From an uncultured Clostridia bacterium (GTDB lineage: Bacteria; Bacillota; Clostridia; Oscillospirales; CAG-272): DNA of 61,654 nucleotides. This document shows positions 33,502 to 41,942 of the stretch, piece after piece. The notes below the pieces were generated by a model. It saw nothing but the letters and a program-made list of their open reading frames with translations. It was not told the DNA's origin and made no database searches. Position 1 is the stretch's first letter. Each line of letters starts with the position of its first letter. Both the position numbers and the translations under genes were made by a program. The stretch lies in NCBI GenBank assembly GCA_946407735.1, contig CAMJPL010000016.1, positions 1 to 61,654 of the forward strand, written 5' to 3'.

Positions 33502-36500
33502 ATGAAAATAAAGAAAATTATATCCGGACTCCTTTCTGTTGTGTCGGTGATCGGCGTGTTCTCTTCGGTCGGACTTCTCCCGGTCTACGCCGCGGGAAGC
33601 AAAACCGAGGAAGAGGAAGTCAAGGTAATCGACTACTACACCGAAAAATTCGCGACTCCGGAAGCGAAGCTCGCCACGATGACCTTAAAGCAGCACAACG
33701 ACAACTATGAGCTGTACTATGAGGATTATTCGGGCGAAGTCGCGCTCAAGGACACGAGATCGGGACAGATCCTCTTCTCGAACCCTTATGATATAGCCAC
33801 CACGAAGGGCTCTAACGACACCAAGAGCCAGCTGATGAGCCAGATCATAATCAAGTACACCGACAACGACCAGGAAAAGAACTACTACAGCTACGTCGAA
33901 GCCGCTCAGCGCAATCAGATCAAGTGCAAGAACATAAAGAACGGTATCCGCGTCGAATACACCATCGGCCAGGAAGAGACCCGTTCCCTCGTTCCGAGAC
34001 TTATCAACGCCGACCGCTTCAGAGAGCAGATCCTCGCCAACATCACCGACGAGACGGCTCTCAAGAAGATCAACGCCTTCTACACTCTTAAAGACCCCGC
34101 CGACCCGAAGCTGACGGTCCGCGGCGTCAAGGAGCTGCAGGCGACCTTCCCGATCACCACCAAGATGGCTGTGTACGTCTTCGACCCGTACGCCTCCCAG
34201 CGTGAGGTCAACCTCATCGAAGGCTACATCAAGACATACTGCACCCAGTACTCCTTCTCAGAGCTCGACTACGACCACCAGCTGACCGAATATTCCGGCT
34301 CGGCTCTGGCTCCCGCTCTGTTCAAGATGGCTCTTGAATACCGTCTGCAGGACGACGGCCTTGAGGTCCGTCTGCCCGCCAACGGCATCCGCTTCAACGA
34401 GACCAACTATTCGCTCACCTATATCCAGTTCCTGCCTTACATGGGCTGCGGCTCCTACGAGAATACCGGCTACACCTTCATTCCCGACGGCTCCGGCTCG
34501 ATCGTCCGCTTCGAGGACTTCAAGGGCAAGAATCTCACCATCTCCGGAAAGCTCTACGGTCAGGACTTCGCCTACCATGAGATCTCCGGACAGCATCAGG
34601 AAGTCATGAGACTCCCCGTCTACGGCGTCGTTGAGAACGCTACCGGAACCGCCAAGGTGAAGGAAACCGTCAAAACGACCGACGAGACGGGCGCCGAGGT
34701 CGAGGAAGAGGTCACCACCGAGGTCGATCTCAACGCCGATCACGGATATCTCGCCATCATCACCGAGGGCGACGCGATGGCCAACATCACGACCGCTCAC
34801 GGCGGCGCCCTGCACAAGTACGCTACCGTTTACTGCCAGTTCTATCCGAGACCGAAGGACAGCTACAACCTCGCCGAGGCCATCTCGGTAGGTGAGAACG
34901 CCACCTGGACCGTCGTCTCCAAGCGTAAGTACACCGGATCCTACAGGATCAAGTACATCATGCTGACCGACGAGAAGAAGGCTCAGGAGAACAAGATCAC
35001 CGATTACTACGAGGTAAGCTGGGTCGGAATGGCCAAGGCCTACAGAGACTATCTCACCGCTAAGGGCGACATCGCTCCGCTCGAGGCTTCGAAGACCTCC
35101 GGCGACATCCCGATGTATCTCGAGACCTACGGCGTCATAGACACTCGGGAGACCATCCTCTCCATCCCGGTAATGCTCAAGACCCCGCTCACCACCTTCG
35201 AAGACGTCAAGACGATGACTGAGGACCTCGCCTCCAACGGCATCACCAACCTCGTCTACCGTCTGACCGGCTACTACAACGGCGGTATGGACAACACCGT
35301 ACCGACCAGAGTCAAGTTCGAGCGCAAGGTCGGCGGCAACAAGGGCTACAACGACATCGTCGAGTACGCCAGATCGAAGAACATCTCGGTTTACCCCGAT
35401 TTCGACATGGTTTACTTCTCCGGCGGACGTCTCTTCGACGGTTACTCCAACCGCCGCGACGCCGTCAAGACGATCGACAACCGCTACACCACCAAGAGGA
35501 TCTACGACGCGGTCGAGGAAACCTACCGCCGCTCCAGATTCGTCGCTATCTCCCCGTCCGTTTTCGAGAAGCTGTACGCCAAGTTCAAGGCCTCCTACGA
35601 CAAGTTCGAGAACATGGGCATCTCGGTATCGACTCTCGGATCGGACCTCAACTCCGACTTCGACAAGAAGGATCCGTACAACCGCGAGGACGCCAAGGGC
35701 TACACCATCGAAGTCCTTGACGACATCAAGAACGATTACGGCTCCGTAATGATCGACTCGGGCAACGCCTACGCTCTCAAGTACGCCGATCATATCCTCA
35801 ATCTCGCGCTCGACAGCTCCCGCTACTACTACTCCAGCCAGTCCGTGCCGTTCATGGGCATGGTGCTGCACGGAAGCAAGCAGTTCGCAGGCACCCCGAC
35901 GAACGAAGCGGGCGACATCAAGTACGAGCTGCTGAAGATCATCGAAAGCGGCGCTTCTCCCTACTTCCAGCTGAGTTATCAGAACACGGCCAGGATGAAG
36001 GAGAACATGTACTACTCCGAGCACTACTCCATCTCTTATGAGATCTGGCACGACGACGTCATCAAGTATTACAACATACTCAACGACGCTCTCAAGGACT
36101 GCCAGGCCGCAACCATCGACAACGTTGAGTTCATCTACTCCGAGCGCACTCCTACCGACAGCGAGGTAGCCGCCGACAAGGCCGAGGCTGACGCCATCGC
36201 CGCCGAGGAGGCCGAGGCCGCTGCCGACAAGGCCGCCAAGGCCGCCCGCAAGGCCGAGCGCGACTACCGCAAGGCCGTCGAGGCCGCCGAAGCCGCCGGA
36301 GAGGCCATCCCGGAGAGACCCGAAGCCGCCGAGGCCGCTGCTTCCGTAAAGAAGGAAGCCGAAGCCGCCGAAGGGTATGTAAAGACCAAGTACACGACCG
36401 CTCTCGGAACCGTCGTAAAGGTCACCTACTCCAACGGCGTGGTCTTCTATCTGAACTTCAACAGCTATCAGGTCAAAACCGAAGGTCAGACCATCGAAGC

Positions 36501-36525
36501 CTTCGATTTCGTAAGGATCGGATGA
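33502..36525 (+). CDS. DUF5696 exported protein
   Basis: This 1007-residue protein has an N-terminal signal sequence ('GLLPVYAAG') and no other membrane helix. The body matches DUF5696-type proteins, which I recall only from carbohydrate-transport operons of Firmicutes. Readable landmarks are 'ELYYEDYSGEVALKDTRSGQ', 'YTFIPDGSGSIVRFEDFKG' and the barrel-like part 'ITNLVYRLTGYYNGG', 'NISVYPDFDMVYFSGG', 'VSTLGSDLNSDFDKKD' and 'MIDSGNAYALKYADHILNL'. The last part is reminiscent of (beta/alpha)8 glycosidase folds; the active site cannot be assigned. Near residues 885-960 there is an Ala/Glu/Lys coiled-coil insertion before a short beta C-terminal domain. Probably an extracellular glycan-processing or binding partner of the transporter. 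Confidence 0.82.
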   Translation: MKIKKIISGLLSVVSVIGVFSSVGLLPVYAAGSKTEEEEVKVIDYYTEKFATPEAKLATMTLKQHNDNYELYYEDYSGEVALKDTRSGQILFSNPYDIATTKGSNDTKSQLMSQIIIKYTDNDQEKNYYSYVEAAQRNQIKCKNIKNGIRVEYTIGQEETRSLVPRLINADRFREQILANITDETALKKINAFYTLKDPADPKLTVRGVKELQATFPITTKMAVYVFDPYASQREVNLIEGYIKTYCTQYSFSELDYDHQLTEYSGSALAPALFKMALEYRLQDDGLEVRLPANGIRFNETNYSLTYIQFLPYMGCGSYENTGYTFIPDGSGSIVRFEDFKGKNLTISGKLYGQDFAYHEISGQHQEVMRLPVYGVVENATGTAKVKETVKTTDETGAEVEEEVTTEVDLNADHGYLAIITEGDAMANITTAHGGALHKYATVYCQFYPRPKDSYNLAEAISVGENATWTVVSKRKYTGSYRIKYIMLTDEKKAQENKITDYYEVSWVGMAKAYRDYLTAKGDIAPLEASKTSGDIPMYLETYGVIDTRETILSIPVMLKTPLTTFEDVKTMTEDLASNGITNLVYRLTGYYNGGMDNTVPTRVKFERKVGGNKGYNDIVEYARSKNISVYPDFDMVYFSGGRLFDGYSNRRDAVKTIDNRYTTKRIYDAVEETYRRSRFVAISPSVFEKLYAKFKASYDKFENMGISVSTLGSDLNSDFDKKDPYNREDAKGYTIEVLDDIKNDYGSVMIDSGNAYALKYADHILNLALDSSRYYYSSQSVPFMGMVLHGSKQFAGTPTNEAGDIKYELLKIIESGASPYFQLSYQNTARMKENMYYSEHYSISYEIWHDDVIKYYNILNDALKDCQAATIDNVEFIYSERTPTDSEVAADKAEADAIAAEEAEAAADKAAKAARKAERDYRKAVEAAEAAGEAIPERPEAAEAAASVKKEAEAAEGYVKTKYTTALGTVVKVTYSNGVVFYLNFNSYQVKTEGQTIEAFDFVRIG

Positions 36526-36542
36526 GGAAGGAGCCAAATTAA

Positions 36543-37514
36543 ATGACAAACGCTACTTCTGTATCCAATGCCGCTCCGAAGAAGAAAAAGCGCGGATCTT
36601 CGCTCGACTCGAAAAAAGCCCGCGCCGGATGGGTGTTCGTGCTCCCGTTCGTGATCGGCCTTATAATCATCTATATCCCGATCATCTTCGACTCCATTCG
36701 ATACAGCTTCAACAAGATAAAGATCCTCCAGGGCGGCGGCTATTCGCTGGAATTCGTCGGCTGGGCCAACTATCAGGAGGCTCTCTTCGTCGACCCGAGC
36801 TTCGTGCAGACCCTTTCGCAGGGCATCACGCAGATCCTCTTCGACATTCCCGCCATCGTCGTATTCTCCCTGTTCATGGCCGTGCTTCTGAACCAGAAGA
36901 TGTTCGGACGCGCCGCCTTCCGCGCCATCTTCTTCATCCCGGTCATCCTCAACACCGGTCTTGTCGCCAGGATCGATGAGGGCAACCAGCTCCTCGAGTA
37001 CATGGAGGACACCTCCGACTCGATCGAGACCGGTACGGAAAACAGCTCGGTAACCGAGATCGTGTCCCTGACGGATGTAACATGGCTGTTCCAGACGATG
37101 AGGTTCGGTACCGGACTCGTCGAGTATGTCACGCAGATGATCAACAACATCTACGGCATAATCAACCGCTCCGGCGTTCAGATGCTCATCTTCCTCTCCG
37201 GACTTCAGTCTATCTCCCCCGCCATCTACGAGTCCTGCTCGATAGACGGCGCCACCACATGGGAGACCTTCTGGAAGATCACCTTCCCGATGGTTTCCCC
37301 GATGATCCTGACCTGTGCCGTTTATACGGTAATCGACAACTTCACGGCTGCCTCCAACAGGGTCATGACGTACATCTCGGATGTCTACAACCAGGCCGGC
37401 GGTAACGTCGTGTCCTCGGCGATGTCCTGGATCTACTTCCTGATCGTTATGGTGCTGGTCGGCGTAGTCGCCGGCGTCGTGTCAGGCTTCGTATTCTACC
37501 AGAGACGTGATTGA
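36543..37514 (+). CDS. Carbohydrate ABC transporter permease (MalF/LplB type), pair 2, with loop insertion
   Basis: This 323-residue CUT1-type permease has a basic cytoplasmic N terminus, membrane helices starting at 'WVFVLPFVIGLIIIYIPIIF', and the coupling loop 'YESCSIDGATTWETFWKITF' at about residues 229-248. Between helices, at about residues 141-205, there is an extra loop of some 60 residues rich in Glu, Asp, Ser and Thr ('EYMEDTSDSIETGTENSSV') that pair 1 lacks. By topology it should face outside and could touch a binding protein. It is 17 bp after the DUF5696 gene and 15 bp before its partner. Confidence 0.9.
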   Translation: MTNATSVSNAAPKKKKRGSSLDSKKARAGWVFVLPFVIGLIIIYIPIIFDSIRYSFNKIKILQGGGYSLEFVGWANYQEALFVDPSFVQTLSQGITQILFDIPAIVVFSLFMAVLLNQKMFGRAAFRAIFFIPVILNTGLVARIDEGNQLLEYMEDTSDSIETGTENSSVTEIVSLTDVTWLFQTMRFGTGLVEYVTQMINNIYGIINRSGVQMLIFLSGLQSISPAIYESCSIDGATTWETFWKITFPMVSPMILTCAVYTVIDNFTAASNRVMTYISDVYNQAGGNVVSSAMSWIYFLIVMVLVGVVAGVVSGFVFYQRRD

Positions 37515-37529
37515 TGGAGGAAATTATAA

Positions 37530-38588
37530 ATGGATAACGCTAAATCCTCCGGGACCAAGGTCTTAAAGGAAACAAAAAACAAGATAAGGGTTGATTTCGA
37601 GCGTACCTCGAAGTGGGAGCGCTTCAAGATCAAATACTTCAACGGCGCCTTCTTCGCTCACGTCGTATTCGTGCTCTTCCGCACGGTGTTCCTGATTGGT
37701 ATCTCATACGTCATCCTTTACCCCTTCTTCGCCAAGATCTCCAGCTCCTTCATGAGCCGCGAGGACTTCGTCGACGTTACGGTCAAGCTGATCCCGAGAA
37801 ACCCGACCCTCGACACCTACCGCGCGATAATCAGGGACAACTACTACGTCCAGGCGCTGATCAACACAACGATCCTGTCGGTCTTCTGCGGCGTCGTTCA
37901 GACGATAATCTGCACGATCATCGGCTACGGATTCGCGAAGTTCAAGTTCAAGGGCAACAGCATCCTGTTCATGATCGTCATTTTCACGCTGATCGTGCCT
38001 CATGAGACGCTGCAGCTCTCCATGTTCATGAAGTTCCGTTACTTCGACATCCTCGGTATATTCAAGCTGCTCGGCGGCGGAGTCATCCCGGGACTCAAGG
38101 TGATCCCCTTCACGAGCATCAACCTGAACAACAGCTACTGGCCGCTCGCCATCCTCTCGCTCACCGGTCTGGCCTTCAGAAACGGTCTGTACATCTTCAT
38201 GATGAGACAGTTCTTCAAGGGCTTCCCGAACGAGCTCGAGGAATCGGCCTACATCGACGGCTATTCGGTTTACAAGACCTTCTCGCGCATCATCATCCCG
38301 AACTCCTTCACGATGATGATCACCATCTTCCTCTTCGCCTTCTCATGGCAGTGGACCGATGACTTCTACACCGAGGTCTTCTTCACTACCGAAGGCATGA
38401 AGCTGATGCCCGACGTGGTCGCCGTGCCGAAATCTCTCGATACTCAGTATGCCGGTCAGAACCTCTACGTTTCGGCTATCCGAAACACCTGCGGTCTGAT
38501 GATAATCGCTCCGCTGATCGTCGTTTACCTGATCGGGCAGAACTTCCTGGTCCAGGGTATCGAACGCTCCGGCCTGACTGCGGATTGA
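37530..38588 (+). CDS. Carbohydrate ABC transporter permease (MalG type), pair 2
   Basis: This 352-residue permease has an elongated basic N terminus of about 45 residues and six membrane helices from 'VFVLFRTVFLIGISYVILYP'. The coupling loop is 'EESAYIDGYSVYKTFSRIII' near residues 238-257. It is the last gene of the operon and is followed by a strong palindromic element. Together with the preceding permease it forms the second channel encoded here, so the operon has two channel pairs for one visible binding protein. Confidence 0.92.
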   Translation: MDNAKSSGTKVLKETKNKIRVDFERTSKWERFKIKYFNGAFFAHVVFVLFRTVFLIGISYVILYPFFAKISSSFMSREDFVDVTVKLIPRNPTLDTYRAIIRDNYYVQALINTTILSVFCGVVQTIICTIIGYGFAKFKFKGNSILFMIVIFTLIVPHETLQLSMFMKFRYFDILGIFKLLGGGVIPGLKVIPFTSINLNNSYWPLAILSLTGLAFRNGLYIFMMRQFFKGFPNELEESAYIDGYSVYKTFSRIIIPNSFTMMITIFLFAFSWQWTDDFYTEVFFTTEGMKLMPDVVAVPKSLDTQYAGQNLYVSAIRNTCGLMIIAPLIVVYLIGQNFLVQGIERSGLTAD

Positions 38589-38605
38589 GTTCTAAAAGTC
38601 AATAA

Positions 38606-38700
38606 TAAGGGGGAAGAGGAACCTTTTCTGAAGAAAAGGTTCCTCTTCCCCCTTAAACCCCTATCTCTTCCAAAAGACTTTTGCTACAAAAAAGTTTTTT
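38606..38700 (+). repeat. Dispersed palindromic element, copy 4 (operon terminator)
   Basis: A near-perfect stem of about 22 bp (AAGGGGGAAGAGGAACCTTT with its complement, 38606-38655) and a tiny loop. The tail 'AAACCCCTATCTCTTCC' with 'AAAAGACTTTTG' and a late T-run follows. It lies 17 bp after the last permease stop. Related in layout to the copy at 17494. Confidence 0.85.
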
Positions 38701-38830
38701 GGATTTATTTTTACTAATGGCAGAGTTTCAGTGAGGGAACTTATAAAAATGAAAGGTCCTCTTTTCTTATGCTTCGTTTCAAACGACTGTTCTCGAACAA
38801 AACTTATACCGAAAAATCCTCATATTCCGA
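38701..38830. other. Intergenic stretch before the GH27 promoter
   Basis: AT-rich sequence with no gene or stable structure that I can see. With the element at 38606 and the promoter at 38831 it makes up the 309-bp gap between the transporter operon and GH27. Confidence 0.4.
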
Positions 38831-38859
38831 TTGACAAAGCCCCTGAAATGTGATATCAT
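38831..38859 (+). promoter_or_regulatory. SigA promoter of GH27 gene
   Basis: TTGACA (38831-38836), 17 bp ending in TGTGA, TATCAT (38854-38859). The gene begins 38 bp further on. Confidence 0.8.
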
Positions 38860-38897
38860 ATTATCAAACGAAATCACAGAATACATGAGGTGGCAAA

Positions 38898-40202
38898 ATG
38901 AATGTTATGCTCCCGCCGATGGGCTTCAACACCTGGAACACCTTCGGAGCGAATATCAATGAGGACGTTATCCTCGAGACGGCCGACGCCATGGTGGAAA
39001 ATGGCCTGCTTGACGCCGGTTACAAGTATCTCGTCATCGACGACTGTTGGAGCGAGTACGACCGCGATCCGGTGACGAACAAGATCGTCCCCTCCAAGGT
39101 CAAATTCCCGCACGGTATGAAGTACGTCTCCGACTATGTCCATTCCAAGGGGCTGCTTTTCGGAATGTACTCCTGCGCCGGTGTCCGCACCTGCGCCGAC
39201 TATCCCGGCTCATTCGATCATGAGTTCCTCGACGCCGAGACCTTCGCCGAGTACGGAGCCGACTTCCTCAAGTACGACTTCTGCTTCAAGCCGGTGACCG
39301 AGAACGGCCCGATGCTCTACCGCCGCATGGGAATGGCTCTGCGCGCCTGCGGACGCGACATCCTCTTCTCGGCCTGCAACTGGGGCTCCGACGACGTCGG
39401 ACGCTGGATAAGGGCCACCGGCGCTCACATGTACCGCTCGACCGGAGACATCAACGACTCCTTCAAGAGCTTCACCGACATCGCCGACAGCCAGATCGAC
39501 AACCTCTGCTACAGCGCGCCGAACTGCTTCAACGACATCGACATGCTGACCATCGGCATGTACGGCAAGGGCAACGTCGGAGCCACCGGCTGCGACGACA
39601 CCGACTACAAGATGCAGTTCACCCTCTGGTGCATGTATTCCGCCCCGCTGATGATCGGCTGCGACGTCCGCAATATGACGCCTGAGACGAAGGCCCTGCT
39701 GCTGAACAAGGATCTGATCGCCATCGACCAGGATCCCGACGTCCGTCCGGCCTTCAACGCCACCTCGCATCCGTGGAACGGCAACGCGAAGGTGCTGATC
39801 AAGATGCTGGCGAACAACGAGTACGCCTTCGCCTTCCTCAACTATGGCGACGGCGACACCAAGGTGCCGCTCTACTTCATCGACGCCGGCGTCCCGGCCT
39901 CATCCGGCTACGGATTCGAGATGACCGACGTCTTCACCGGCGAGAACATCGGCATAAAGCACGACTATATGTGCCCGATCGTCCCGCGTCACGGCACTCT
40001 GCTTTACCGCGCGAAGCTCGTAAAGCTCCCGGCGCCTGAGGTGATCCCGGCTCCCATAGCCGAGGATATGCCGAAGGCGGCTCCGGCCGAGCCGAAGAAG
40101 GCCGCCCCGAAGAAGGCGGCTCCGAAGAAGACCGCCGCGAAGAAGACTTCCGCCGCGAAGAGGACCGCCGGTACGAAAAGGACCGAAAAGAAGGCCGACT
40201 GA
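38898..40202 (+). CDS. GH27 alpha-galactosidase with histone-H1-like tail
   Basis: This 434-residue enzyme has residues 1-380 forming a GH27 alpha-galactosidase: '[12 protein letters not shown]' at the N terminus, '[10 protein letters not shown]', the nucleophile Asp127 in 'FLKYDFC', the acid/base Asp184 in the R-x3-D motif '[10 protein letters not shown]', and 'MIGCDVRNM'. There is no signal peptide, so it should hydrolyse imported alpha-galactosides (melibiose or raffinose type) in the cytoplasm. The last ~50 residues are a Lys/Ala/Pro-rich, strongly basic tail with repeated 'PKKAAPKK' and 'AAKKT' units, like histone H1 or bacterial Hc1 proteins. That is foreign to the GH27 family. It lies directly after the two-channel transporter operon and overlaps the next gene by one base. 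Confidence 0.93.
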   Translation: MNVMLPPMGFNTWNTFGANINEDVILETADAMVENGLLDAGYKYLVIDDCWSEYDRDPVTNKIVPSKVKFPHGMKYVSDYVHSKGLLFGMYSCAGVRTCADYPGSFDHEFLDAETFAEYGADFLKYDFCFKPVTENGPMLYRRMGMALRACGRDILFSACNWGSDDVGRWIRATGAHMYRSTGDINDSFKSFTDIADSQIDNLCYSAPNCFNDIDMLTIGMYGKGNVGATGCDDTDYKMQFTLWCMYSAPLMIGCDVRNMTPETKALLLNKDLIAIDQDPDVRPAFNATSHPWNGNAKVLIKMLANNEYAFAFLNYGDGDTKVPLYFIDAGVPASSGYGFEMTDVFTGENIGIKHDYMCPIVPRHGTLLYRAKLVKLPAPEVIPAPIAEDMPKAAPAEPKKAAPKKAAPKKTAAKKTSAAKRTAGTKRTEKKAD

Positions 40203-40402
40203 TGCCTCAGACGGATAAATGCGCCTCATGCGGGAAGGAGCTCTCCCGCGACGAGATCGGGATGACGCGCAAGCTGATCTCCCGCGCCGCGGCCGAGTTC
40301 TACTGCTGGGACTGTCTGTCGGCGAAATTCGGCTGCAGCGTCGAAAAGCTGACGGAGATGAAGGAGCATTTCCGCAGGGAAGGGTGCATGCTGTTCAACT
40401 GA
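40202..40402 (+). CDS. Small zinc-ribbon-like protein
   Basis: This 66-residue protein has Cys-x2-Cys at residues 7 and 10 ('CASCGKELS') and a second 'CWDC' pair about 25 residues later, which together would bind one zinc. The rest is helical and charged ('[14 protein letters not shown]'). Its ATG overlaps the GH27 stop by one base (TGATG), so it is translated by coupling. No named family can be assigned with confidence; similar short proteins in Clostridia are annotated as hypothetical. It could be a nucleic-acid-binding or protein-interaction module. Confidence 0.7.
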   Translation: MPQTDKCASCGKELSRDEIGMTRKLISRAAAEFYCWDCLSAKFGCSVEKLTEMKEHFRREGCMLFN

Positions 40403-40407
40403 TACTG

Positions 40408-40440
40408 ATGGAGAGAAGACAGGGATTGTTTTCTCTCCAT
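40408..40440. repeat. 10-bp perfect hairpin
   Basis: ATGGAGAGAA (40408-40417) and TTCTCTCCAT (40431-40440) are exact reverse complements with a 13-base loop. No T-tract follows on either strand. It sits between the zinc-ribbon gene and the next gene, possibly a processing or stability element. Confidence 0.6.
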
Positions 40441-40496
40441 AGCTTTAACGGGGAGTTTCGCTTATTTTTCGCGTATATAAAGAGGTGACAGGGGAG

Positions 40497-41861
40497 ATGA
40501 AGGGAAAAGGCGTCGGCACCGTGCTGCTGCTCGCCGCGGCTCTGGCGGCGTTCATCTGGTTCATTTACTACACGAACACATCCGGAAAGTCGGACCCGGG
40601 AAAAGCGGATTTTCACTTCGTGCCGGGAGAGCTCGAGATAAACGACGGCGAGGCAAAGGAGATAAGCCTCTGGTTCGCGCTCTCGCCGAGGGAGGTCGAA
40701 TACTCCGTCAAGGGCGATTCGGTGTCGGTAGAGGAGATCGGGGACAATAAGTTCAATGTCGTGCCGCAGAAGGACGGCAAGACGACGATAACCGCCGTCG
40801 ACAGCAGCGGCATGAAGGCCGAGTGCGGGATCAACGTCGTGATGCCGCGGGACCTTCTTTCGCTCATCGAAAGCGGTGACGTGACGGTCACGATGAGCAG
40901 CTCCAGCATACAGGAGGGAAAGATCGTCGTAAAGAACGAGACCGACCGGAGGATAGCGGTCAGGATATCTCCCGGCACATATATGCAGGCCTCCGGCAGC
41001 GGATATCAGAATATGCTGGTGACAGAGCCGGTGTCCGATATCCTGCTTGCGAACACGACGAGGACGTTTGTCGTCTCCACCTGCTGCATGAACATGCACA
41101 GGAGCATACCGACGAAAAACGACGAATTCTCGCTCGATATCACCGATAATGAGACGCTTCAGGCACTCGCCGATTATTTCCATAAAAACGAGACGACTTA
41201 TTCCGTCCGTCAGGCCGCCGTATGGATCGTCACCGACGGCGCGTCCTACTCCGACTGCGGGACGCTCGTGAACTCGGCGGGGACGAGGGTGATACGACAG
41301 TCCGACTACGACAAGGCGAAGGAGATCGTATCAGGAATTCTCGCCGATGCGTCTCTCGACAAGGCGGCGTCCGCCGGGGCGGGAGGTGACACGCCCGAAC
41401 CTGAAAGTCAGGCTCCGCATGAAGCCGAAGGCTCGCTCATAAAATACGACATCTGCGGCGACGTGTACGAGGGAGGATATTATCTTCTCATCCCGGAAGG
41501 GTATTACACCGTCGAAAAGAGCAGGGAAACCGGGGAGACCTCCCTTTACCGCGATGAGGACGGCTTCATGATGGGGCAGTCGGCATTCGACACCGCCGAC
41601 GGCTTGTCTGAGATGATTGACATCTTCGGCTCGTCCGCCGAGCTTCTGACGGAATACACCGACACCTCCATGACCCTCGCCGGGCATGACGCCGTGAGAT
41701 ACGTGTTTTACAGCGGGACGGAAAAGGAATACATCGGGATGTATTTCATCATGACCGACGGCAGATACGCGGCGTGGTGCTTCATCGCCCACGGCCCGAC
41801 AGCCGATTCGGTGGCAGGGGAGAAAATAACCGGGATCCTCGGCACGCTCAGTCATGATTGA
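40497..41861 (+). CDS. Membrane-anchored protein with Big2-like domain
   Basis: This 454-residue protein has a short basic start and one membrane helix (about 8-25, 'VLLLAAALAAFIWFIYYT'), with the remainder outside the cell. A Big2-like domain spans about 35-115 ('VPGELEINDGEAKEISLWF', 'KDGKTTITAVDSSGM'). A central beta-rich part of about 150 residues follows, then an Ala/Gly/Pro linker and a C-terminal domain starting 'YDICGDVYEGGYYLLIPEGYYTVEK' that I cannot name. Start ATG 40497 is chosen after GTGACAGGGGAG; a GTG at 40485 would fall within that purine run. Function unknown; cell-surface adhesion or sensing is a guess from the Big2 domain. Confidence 0.65.
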   Translation: MKGKGVGTVLLLAAALAAFIWFIYYTNTSGKSDPGKADFHFVPGELEINDGEAKEISLWFALSPREVEYSVKGDSVSVEEIGDNKFNVVPQKDGKTTITAVDSSGMKAECGINVVMPRDLLSLIESGDVTVTMSSSSIQEGKIVVKNETDRRIAVRISPGTYMQASGSGYQNMLVTEPVSDILLANTTRTFVVSTCCMNMHRSIPTKNDEFSLDITDNETLQALADYFHKNETTYSVRQAAVWIVTDGASYSDCGTLVNSAGTRVIRQSDYDKAKEIVSGILADASLDKAASAGAGGDTPEPESQAPHEAEGSLIKYDICGDVYEGGYYLLIPEGYYTVEKSRETGETSLYRDEDGFMMGQSAFDTADGLSEMIDIFGSSAELLTEYTDTSMTLAGHDAVRYVFYSGTEKEYIGMYFIMTDGRYAAWCFIAHGPTADSVAGEKITGILGTLSHD

Positions 41862-41883
41862 CTCGGCAATTTCACATCGGCGC

Positions 41884-41912
41884 TTGACATTCGGGCGAAA
41901 TGGGATTATAAT
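41884..41912 (+). promoter_or_regulatory. Consensus SigA promoter of the nitrilase-GDPD pair
   Basis: TTGACA (41884-41889), 17 bp, TATAAT (41907-41912), 30 bp before the next ATG. Confidence 0.88.
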
Positions 41913-41942
41913 ATAGGCAAAACCATCCAAGCGGAGGACACT

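Noticed and set aside
34258..36549. 763-codon open frame antisense to the DUF5696 gene
   Set aside because: It mirrors codon bias of the GC-rich sense gene (Gly/Val/Asp-rich low-complexity translation), has no Shine-Dalgarno and no recognisable domain.
38898..38960. Signal peptide on the GH27 enzyme
   Set aside because: The N terminus goes straight into the catalytic-domain motif '[12 protein letters not shown]' with no hydrophobic segment.
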